A stretch of 64,000 nt of DNA from Cheiracanthium punctorium (taxonomy: Eukaryota > Arthropoda > Arachnida > Araneae > Cheiracanthiidae), in contig JAWZYV010018244.1 in the NCBI GenBank assembly GCA_038373885.1, forward strand, positions 372,001-436,000, written 5' to 3'. A program made the translations under genes and the position numbers. A model generated the notes under the pieces. That model was not told the origin of the DNA. It did no database searches and was given only the letters and a program-made list of their open reading frames with translations. Below, piece by piece: positions 41,479-52,700 of the stretch; position 1 is the first letter of the stretch; the number at the start of each line of letters is the position of its first letter.

Positions 41479-44400
41479 CACATATGTATTTTTTCATTTG
41501 TTCACTTCTTTATTCTTAAATAAATATGTGCATACATTAAACTATTGATTAATACAGTTCGTATATTTTGATTTAATTTACTGATTTTTTCTTAAATTTC
41601 AAACTTTTACTTTGGTCCCGCTGTTTATTTGAGATTTCAGTTATTACGATTAACCTCAATCCGTTTGGATGTGACCAGAATAAGTGGCGACCACTGTAAT
41701 AAATTTGTACATATAAATAAATGATGGCTTCCAAAATAAATGTACTTACAGAAGCACTGATGCCTCCATTAGAAAATAACAACATTTCTCCATTTAAAAT
41801 TATATTCGCAAGCTGCTGTACAAGTGGATGGTGTGAAACAATCAGAAAAACCTAAAATGAAATGGACTAACTACATAAATATTAATGTAAAGATTTTCTA
41901 AACTGAAAAAATATTGAACATACCAATACAGTGAATATGAATAAACCTTCTAAATGATTTTTAAAAAAGGACAAAAATAAATAATTGTGTTGCTATTTTA
42001 GGGTATTTAAACTAAAACACACACACACACATATATATGTATATATAATACCTGAGAAAGCAGAAACAACGAAACAATGCAGCTAACTCGAGGTTTTTCT
42101 TCCTGAAATATATGCATATGCTTTTAAGACATTTTAAAAATTCATTTTTATGCTACAATGATGAGTATGCATAAAACACTTACAAACTTCATAAACAAAT
42201 TTTAAAAAATAAAGTCAATGCTTTTATTTAAATTTTTATAAAAATGAAGGCGTTCAAAAGTAAGATTACAGTGAAACTGCCAGGAATGGGGTTTCAATCC
42301 ATGCTCTGTGCGAGATCCAAAGATTGAATTCCATGTAGTAGGCCACTCAGCCATTCTAACACACACGCGAGACTAGCTTTTATTCAAATTTATGTATTAT
42401 CTAAACAGAATTTTAATATTATTCTGAAAATGATGTTTTTCTTATTTTTTACTTGCACAAAGTTAGTCAATCAAATGCAACAAATACCTGGAAAAGAATG
42501 AACAGTATTCTCTATAAAAAATATTTTCAAATAATTCTTTTCACTGCCAATAACATCTATAATCAAATTAAAATTGTCAAGAAATAAAAATTCAAGCTTG
42601 AAAACATGTTTGGTTTTAAACATTTACAAATTTATGTGGAGAAGACATACCTCAGCTCCTGCATGAGGGGGATTTTGTACAAGAGAATATACATAGAGAG
42701 GAACTAACAGTTTGTTCAGAAGATGATTTGTTAGCACATCATTGAGAGCTTCTATATGCAAACATAATATGTCATTCAAGTAATGTAAATGATCCAGATG
42801 TTCAGCTACAAGGTCTGCTAACTTAGTTTGTACTTGTAATCTACAAAGTATTAAAACAGAAAAATTAAGTTATGAAATTTAAGGGGACACTATATATATA
42901 TATATATATATATATAACTGAAATTCAGTAAGCCTTGCTATTAGTATGCAGTATAGATTTCATATGATGGCTGCCACAACCATATGCTTAGGTGTTCACC
43001 ACTGTCAGAAGCAAAACTAGTGGCATTACAGTAGATCTCCCTGGAAATTTTTATCAGCCGGGCAGCATTATGAAGCAGCATAACGAATGTGTAATTCTAT
43101 CTATAATTCCCTATTATCTATAATTCTATATTTATTATAGAATTCGAAATGATATTCTGATTTTTCTGCTGGGATTCTCCCCAGGCCTTTTTGCCAGAAA
43201 GGCCAGGGTTGAATACTACATTAGTAGCCTCACCAACATAAATTAGTTAGACAAAATAGCATACTTTTCCTTTATTTTAGTAGCCAAAATAGTAGCATTT
43301 TTTCTAGCAAGCCATGCATTATTGACATTTCAACATTTAAAAAAAAAAAAAAAAAAAGCACAAAATGGAATATTCAAAGGGATTTTTCTTTTTACTAGCT
43401 CATTATATTTTTCTTGTTCTCTCACATATTTACTCACTTCTCATACATTATAGAATGAATACAAGTAACAATTATTTATTTCTTGGTGACCATGATTAAG
43501 TAAAAAAAAAAAAAAAGCACAAAATTATTTAATAAAAAAGTTTACAGTATATTTTTTAGTTCTGTTACATACACAAGACTTCCAGTGAATAGAAAAATTT
43601 GTCATGATGACCGAATCACTGCTTGCTACCACAGGATAGCTGCGACATAACAAATAGATAGTCCTAGGGAGTTTTCTAGGAATCCGTTTGATAGTGGATA
43701 AAGCTTAGAAAGCAACAGTAAATAATAAAGAACAAATTTGTTTTCTCAGATTGCCAAATTAGTTACCTAGAGTAAAGGAAAAGTCCCTGAACATATTGAT
43801 AATAGTACGAAGATGGCATTTTTTAACCAAAAAAGTATCCTAAATTACTTTATCTTTGATTTAGTAGCAATAGACTTCTTTTTACTTGCCAATGGGCACC
43901 CTGTATGCTCCATAAAAGTAAACAGAAAATTCTTACATTTTGTAACGCTGCATGAGAATTGTTTTATGTGAAAAGTTGTCCCAATATTTTTAGCATTACT
44001 GTGTAATTATATAGTCTACTGTATAATTTTTTTAAATTATTCAACTTATTTAATTTTAGTAAAAATGTTTATATTATGTTATGGAATAAAACATGGTTTA
44101 CATTTCATTATTTAATAAAATAATCAAACTTATGAACACTTATTAAATGTAGAAAATTATAAATTTTTTTAAGGCATAGTTAGATGCTACTGGTGTAAAT
44201 AACATCTAACTATTCCATAAGTTACCCATACGCTTAGCTTATGGGTATTTAAACATATTTCATATTAACTTTAAAAAGAATTTTAAAAATTTGGGTTTAG
44301 CAGCCCAACATTCCCACTTCATAAGAGGGGCATACAAATGCACATTGTCAAGACAATGAGAAGTAAGAATATACTTTTCAATATTGTTTACCTTTGATTG

Positions 44401-47400
44401 TTTTTAACCCTTTGTGCACCATGACTACAAGCATACGTCGTGAAATTCTAGTGACCCATGACATGGTATACAAGTGTACATCATTATTCTATTTTGGTAC
44501 ATTCATTATAATTGTTGCTTGGTTAACACTACGCATGAAAATTGTGTTTGGTAAAGTGAGCTGTATCTTATGTTGATTTATCTTTCTCTTTAGCTCAGTT
44601 GTCCACAGAAATCAAAAGGAGTGTTTTTGAGCATCTTTAATGCTAAATATCAACATGGTGTGCAAGGATTAACTTTTAAAACTTTCAATTTCAAGAGTTT
44701 ACACTAGAAATAAAATGTAGCAAAATATGCTTATGGTGAATGTTTAAGATTTTTTAAGACACTGGCTACTCATTAAGATGAACGTATAACTAGATAAATT
44801 ATTAAAAAGACATAAGACCTCTTTCAATTTTACTTATTGAAAGGCATAAGTTTATCAATATTAAGTGCTTAATGGCTGGTGGGAGGGGGGGGGGAGAATA
44901 TGAAACAGTTAAAGGGGAATTTTTTCCCCCTTTTATTATGATAGGCAACACAAGATATATGTAGCATGACATGATTACATGTAGATACAAATAGCACGAG
45001 TTAGAGGGGAACAGAATACAATATACACATAGCAGTTACAATATGCACTTAGTAGAAGATATAACAAATAAAAAAGTACAACTACAACCATCAGGGGTCA
45101 GTCCAGCCTCCCCCCCCTCCCCCCAGATTCTATTTTTGTGAATTTTATCTAATTTTTACAATATTCTCTTTGGACAAGGGAAGGGAAAAAAATTATGAAA
45201 CATAAATGAATATTAAAAATTATAAATAAATAAAAATACCCCATATATTTTATCTTTAAAAATTGTTTTATTAAAGTTAAAAATATAAGTCTTTGTAAAC
45301 TGATGCCAAATAAGAGAAAGATCCGTCAAAACTATAGTCCCAACACCCACTGCTGGCATGTGGTCACTTTGTTGATTCTAAATGTAGTGATACAGAGGTA
45401 AATTTTTAAATAACATTGTTTACATTTAGGCAATTGCTAAATGATAATAAATCCCCAAATTCAAATTAAAAGTGCAATAGTTAATTTGTGAAAGGGTCAT
45501 TTTGATAAAACTCAATTTTGCAAAGGGTCTTTTTATTTTATTGGATTTTGTGAAGGGTCCATTTTTAGGCCCAATTTCAACCTGGACAGACCCCTGACTA
45601 TTTAAAAGTCTTAGCACTTTGGTAATAAACTAAAGTTCAACAAAGAAGAAACTAATTTCATACATATAAATCAACATATTCAGTAATACATCAGAACCAT
45701 AATTGGATAGTTTTATCAGATCTTTAAAAATCATAAAATTTATTTCAATAGATTAAAAATAATAAAATAATTGATTAACTACAGGGAAATGGCAGTAACC
45801 TACTCTGTAGCAGATGTAACACACTTGTCCAACTCTGTGACATGTTCCCCAATAAACCAAACAAGATTAGAAAAATAGGGGGAAGCTGTTTTATCTCTGA
45901 TGAATTTCAACATGGCTTTATCATCCACTGTAAAAATAAAACATGCGTATTAATCTCTGGTTTAACGAGTATTTGTTTATGCATATACAGGTTATGAAAA
46001 TCATTTACATACATATGATTTGAGATGAAACTGTCTTATATAAAACATTCAAACATGCATGCAACTATCAGCCTAAAAGTGAAAAGTGGTTAGTACAGTC
46101 ACTTCTAATCCCTGGAAAACACACACACACAAAAAAAAAACCACAAAGCATGTATATACAAATAAATCATGTAATTTATGTAGACAAATAAAAATTTGGT
46201 TTTTTCCTCCCTCAACTTCAGGGGAACCCCTCATAGTGATTACTAATCCCATAATTAACTGCCTTTAAAACAAAAAAATACACAAAATTATTAACAATGC
46301 TCAGTAATGGACAAATAAATAAATAAATAAAAATAAGTGAAATTCAAACACTTCTCATCTAATTGATCTCTGCCAATAGCAAGAGAAAATGTTTTAGACC
46401 AATTTTTAGTGTTAAAAAATTAAAGCTTTCAAAAAGTCTGGTAAAGATAGCTTTCCTTCACCTCGACCCATCTCTTGTCAGAGACTAAAGTAATTGCCCC
46501 AACTTAAATATTATTTTCAACTCCGATCTTGTGCTGCTGTTTTTTTTGTTTTCCTTGAAATCAAACTTTATAAATAATACATATTGGGAATCAATTGATG
46601 ACTATGCATTGGACTACATGGCTATTTCTACTGACCTTCTGCCGTCACAGACATACAGTACACCATTAATAAAATAAATGAATAAATAACATAATTAAAT
46701 AATTCATATGTTTTACCTTTTCAAAAATAAAATTTGTTATTTATGTATTTGACTAAATTGTGAAATATAAATGAGAGAAATTAAATATTCAATCTAAATA
46801 TTTTATACTTGATTTACATGCAATTGTTTTCACTAACTTGCAATGAAACTTGAATAAAACAATATAACAAAAGGAAAGTACATAATAGTTACCTTTGAAA
46901 ACATTTAATGTCAGAGTCCGAACAGCTATTCTTACCATACTTTCACTGTGTTTAAAAAACTTTATGGCTTCGTTGTAAAGCGGAAAGTCATTTGTATGCT
47001 AGAAAAAAGAAATACTCAACAAATAAAAAAAAAAAGAGCAAAGCAATTGGGTAAAAAATTACATAAAATAGTAACTTTGAATCACAAAATACACTTTACT
47101 TATCACATGCTTTTCTTTTTGAAAAAGTAAAAATACATACAGACACAGTAGAAATAAAGCTATACATAACAAGATCACTTAACAAAAAACTGGTGTTAAA
47201 AGGTAAAAATAATTAAAAATTTTGTAAAATATAATAACACAAGTGCCTTTTATTACGTGCAATTTCACAAAGTGTTTAGCAACTTATTTTTAAAGTTATT
47301 ACATATACATATATATTATACATATTTATAATGTTTTACTTTAAACAAATTAAGTATGAAATTGTAATTTGACACAAATGAGTACCAGAATCTTACCTCA

Positions 47401-49747
47401 TTATAAAAGAAATGAATGGTATGTGTATTCAATTTGAAAGACAGGGTTTTCAGGAATGATATATAGTAGGCCATAACCTATAATGGAATTTACAGATTTA
47501 ATATTTAAAAACAAGCAAACAACATCACTAGTATATTAATTCATTTACTTACTTCCTCATCAGAGAAATCAAACTTATGAACAATGATGGAATTCACATG
47601 ATTGTTGGATAATAAATAATCTAAAAAAAGAGATATTTTTAAATACAAGTTACAATATTACATGATAATAGAATGAAATACACAAAAGCATAAGGATATT
47701 TAGAATTTCGCATGTCTAGAAAGGTAATTTTGTTAAATTAGTACTTTTTAAGAGTTATTCATTTAAGAAATCATACAGTTTTTAAATACATGGAAAAAAG
47801 TACGTATGGTATTTTTTTAAAAAAAAACTATTTTCTGTAAGATACATAGTAAATAAAAGCTCCTACTTCTTTTTTTTTTTTTTCTTCTGAATTATATGAT
47901 TAGTGCAGTTCTGTGATGCACAGAACTGCACTAATCTGTACCCATAGTTTTTTTGTTTTTTTTAGGCAGTTAATCCACACACTAATAGGTAGATAAATTA
48001 AATGAAAAATAAATGAATGCTAATTAGATTTTAATTATAATGTAGTCATCACTTTAATTTCAATTAAATAAATTGATAAATAAAACATGAAAACAGTGCT
48101 AATACAAACTAATGCTTCCCGAGTATCAGATTTTGATGGGGGGGGGGGGGGGAGAAGCACCAGGGATATTGCAGAACATAATAAAACATCCAGCTTTAGA
48201 ATTACTCAAGTTGAGAACCCAAAGCAATAATAATAACAACAATTAATAGAAATAACAAGATTGAAACATATCATTCATGCACAACAATTAAAAAAAAAAA
48301 AATCAATATACTGATTTTATAAATTAATACACAAAATTATACTCACAAAGAGATGTTTCATTTCTGATGTTTTCAAATAGTATATTTAAAGTTTGAAGGA
48401 GTTGAACACAAACATATCTCCCACATTTTTGTTTCATAATTTTTAAGAAGAATGAGAGCATGTTCTTTTCCAAGAAAAAGCTAAAATGAAATAAAGAGTC
48501 ATTATTATTATAATAACATTTCAATGAATATTAAAATATAAATCTATTATCACCAAGTAATTAAGTATTAAAAACAGTTTGTTTTTAAAATTTTTCCTGA
48601 TTTAGCAAGCTGGATGTAAATTTTACATGCTGCTTGCAAAAAGTGCTTTTAAAAAGAACTTTCAAGCAAATTTAAGCAGTCATTGAGCAGAAACTTTTGC
48701 TAACTAAAATAATAGAGGAAAGGTATTTTACAGATATAAAACAAAAAACAAAAGGATATAGAAATACTATAAATTTTTGGTACTTGTTACTGTAGCAGCC
48801 ACAGAAATGAATCACCGAGCAATTAGGTATAGGGTCAGTTGGGGAGATTTTGAACAGATTTTCTTATAGCACAACTAAGACTTGTGCCTAAGGCTTTTAG
48901 TAGAGCCTTGATAGTACTATCTACATAGCATAACACTTTTGTTCTGAAATGTCTCATTTTCTTATTTTTTAAAGAAAAAAAAAAATGTTTTCAGTTTTGT
49001 GAGATAATGGTTAAAATCAGTATAACTCTTGCCTAAGTAAATCAATTTTGATGCAGCTTTCAGTAGCAAGAACATGTAACAACATAAGAATATGCATTAA
49101 CACTTTATTTTTCTACACTAACCAATCCTAATAATTTTGATTCTTTCAATTAGACATTCATTCTTTACAAAAACAGTTATTTGAAAAGCATGTTTTTGTG
49201 TGTATGTGTGTGTAATGTAATATGTTTTGTTACATTAAGAAAACAGCTATCCAATAGGCATGGGAAACAACAATATCCGTGTCCTTCCAATAGGCCTAAA
49301 TATAAAAAATGTTACACTTAGCTACCTTTAATTATAGTTAAAAGATTTGTAGGCTCAATAAGCCTTGCTACAAGTGTTTTAGTTAATATAAAGTTTTTGC
49401 TTTTTAAGGTGAAAGTCTGTATTATTTTGTGCTTCATTGTATAACTATTTTGTGTGAGACAGAAATTTTTCCTCCCCCCCCCCCACCTACACATAACAAG
49501 ATATTTATTCCATGTAGGTCTAATTTCAATGATAACTTGCATCCATACTGTATTATTTTAGTCCTGCCTTGAGAAGTAGCATTTTTGTGAGCTTTTTCAG
49601 AGTCCAATTACATAATAAAGTGTTATTTTCTTTTAAGAGGTTTAAATTTGATTTTCTGTTAATTTTGTTTAATTGCTATGAATTTGTATGTCTAGCAGCA
49701 CAGATGTTTATTTTTTCACTCCCAATTTGTTTTAAGAAGCTCTAACT

Positions 49748-49778
<31 letters not shown>

Positions 49779-52700
49779 GCTGGAAAAGGATTTTCTTTAT
49801 CCAATTACCCAAATGTATCCTCAAATCAAGCACTAGTCTGTAGGAAGGGCTATTCTCAATCACCCCAAATACAGGGCTATTGAGAATTTTCATGGGATTA
49901 AAAAAAAAAAACATTTGTGATGCCAATTAACTAAGCTATATTAAAGAATTTTTGTTTATTCAAATAGTTTTATTTTTCTAGTAGAAAATGGCCACTGAAA
50001 GTGAAAATGAAAATCCATTCCCAATCGCACCAAGTGACTCTCCAGTAGAACCTTGTTATGACAAAGTCAAAGGGTAGCAAAAATGTTTTTATATGGCTAT
50101 TATGGAGAAGCCAGTGCTCTGTTTACATATGATGTTTGTTTGCAATTGCGGTTAGCTGATGATTCTGGTTCTATCTTTGGGCAATAGATGTGACGAGTGA
50201 AGCACCCTGCTGGTGGTAGTTTTGACTGGCAACCACAAAGAAATATGTATAGTCAGTTCGGTTTGGAATTTGAAATTGTTACATGTTATGGATGGAAAGG
50301 AATGAAATAGGTTATTGTGTGAAAAGGAAGTGTGTGTGTGTTTGTTAGAAATGTGGTGTGAATATGAAGCTAAATAAAAGGATGTTGGTTGTTGGCGAAA
50401 GAGAAAAAGAGGGAGATATACAAATAAATTAAGCTGATGTGTGAAGCAGAAGGTGGAAGAATGAAGTAATATTAAAGCATGGAGAGCAAAGATGGCACAA
50501 GGGCATGGGCGCCCATAGGGGGGGGGCAAGGTAGGGCACTTGCCCCCCCCCTAGAGTTTTAGGTTAGTGTCTCATGATGTAAACAAATCGCAAAAACAGA
50601 ACTAAATTCGTTAAAAATTTGCCACCCCCTAGAAAAAATTTTTGAAGTTTGCCCCCCTCTAGAAAAATTCCTATGGGCGCCCATGCACAAGGGACATTTC
50701 TGGATGTTGAAGTAAGTGACTAAAATAAAAAATAAAAGTAAGTGCTTCTTTAAGTCTAATAAATCTTTGATTTCTTTAAGGTTTTTTATCACTTTTAAAG
50801 TGATATTTGATGTTTTTGTTAGTGCTAGTATTTAGTTTTTTAGGTTAAAAGGTCCATTTTAAGTTAGCTGTTGCTGATTTTGCAGGCATTTTTTAGGCTA
50901 AATATGGACAGTGGGTGAATATTTTTGAATAATTTTGCTATGAATTTGAGGTTTCTGTCAGTGTAATTTACATGCAATTTTAATTTGTTAATTATTTGAC
51001 TTTGCTTTGTTGATTGTGCAAATTGGCTGGCAATAGCGACTATTGCCATGTTTACATAGGACATGCACCGTCTTCGTCGATTTTATCTTTTATATTAATC
51101 AAAATTCATGTTAGAAACAAAGCAGCAAAAGCAAGATGTGACCAGGGAACTGTTTTCCTTTGTCTTAAGAGATGTTTTGTGTGGTTAAGACAACGCTACA
51201 CTTAGGTGATCTGCTAAGGATGGGGATGCCTGTAGTCAGAGGACTTTCGGGGTTTCTAATGCATATTGATGCTACATATGGAAAAAACTGACCAAAACTC
51301 TAGACCATTAGATTGACAGCTGAATGATCTAATGGTCGTGTGGCTGTCGATTGTTTTAAGAGAAATTTCATTTTAAGTATTTTGATCTTAACGAGGTTAG
51401 ACTATTGTGAACTTGGAAATTCACCACAATTTTTCTTACAAAATTGTGGTGGTCAAAACTGGCTAAATTAATAAAAATATTCATTGAAAACATAAATGAT
51501 CACTAATGTTATTATTTATTTACATATTCATATGAGTTGACAAAATCATGACTATGTAATCAAGCTTAGTCTAATCCTATCCTAATGTCACCAAGAAAGC
51601 TTTGTAGCAACTGTAACAAACAAGTTTTAAATTTTCTTTACTAAAATAACTACTTACTCAAACACAGTACTGTCATTTTGATCCCCCCAAATGAGAATCT
51701 CCGCAATGGACCGTAAAGTTTCAACCAGAAGACCTTTATTTTGTTCATTCACAACTTGATTTTTATATAAAACATGATAAAGGTACCTGAAAACAACAGA
51801 AAAGGACAAGCAACATTAAATAATTTATAATCACACGAAAGCAAAAACTTCATTAGTATTTCAGGGATTGAGCTGATGCACAATAGCACATATTTTATTC
51901 ATTTTTTAAAATAGGAATTCATTTTCTTACAAATCACCAGACCCTTGTGATTAGATTTTTTAAGGCCTTAGACATAACTGAGAATTCGATTAAAACAGAC
52001 ACAAGACCATGCATTAAACTAATAAGCATCTTCATTGTTTTTTATTGTTACTGAAATAAGGACCTAAAAAAATCAGCAAGAAACCCCAAACAATAAATCT
52101 TGTGTCTAACCCCCAGGAACATATCCATTTTGAGTGTGTCCAAATGGTCAAAAGGACAGAGTTTTTATAAAAAAAGAATTTTTTTTAACAAAAATTGAAA
52201 TGTTGGGGAGGGTGATCTGGACCCCCTGCTAGGATCCACAAATTTTAGAAACCAGTGCAACTCCAGTATTTAACCAAAACAAGTCCAAGTCTTTCATTAA
52301 GTAGTAAATCGTACTAATATTTAAATGTCAATGTTTGCATGTATGTTTATTACTCTTTCATGTTCAAACGGTTTGACAGATTTGGATGAAATTTGCAATA
52401 AAGACAGTTAAAGTTCTGGATTGCCATATAGGCTACCTTTTATTACACACAAAAAAAAATACTGCTCCTATAATATATATAAAAAACTATCTTTTATAAA
52501 GAAAAAAGAATCCAATTAAGTTTTTAATTTACACAGACACCGAAAGATGGCACAAACTTACAGAATAAGCAGCTTTTAAGGAATAAAATCATTTCATCGT
52601 CTGCTATGCCTGACTTGGATAAAGAACGCACCTGAATAAGTTTTCAAAACTTTCATTCAGTTCGAATTGTGCATTTTTCTGTGCACATTTTTCCCATTCT

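Noticed and set aside
44800..45000. Open frames over GGGGGG and CCCCCC tracts
   Set aside because: Generated by homopolymer runs; no protein-like composition.
50152..50529. 125-codon minus-strand open frame
   Set aside because: Low-complexity Ser/His/Thr-rich translation that runs into a MITE end; no family features.
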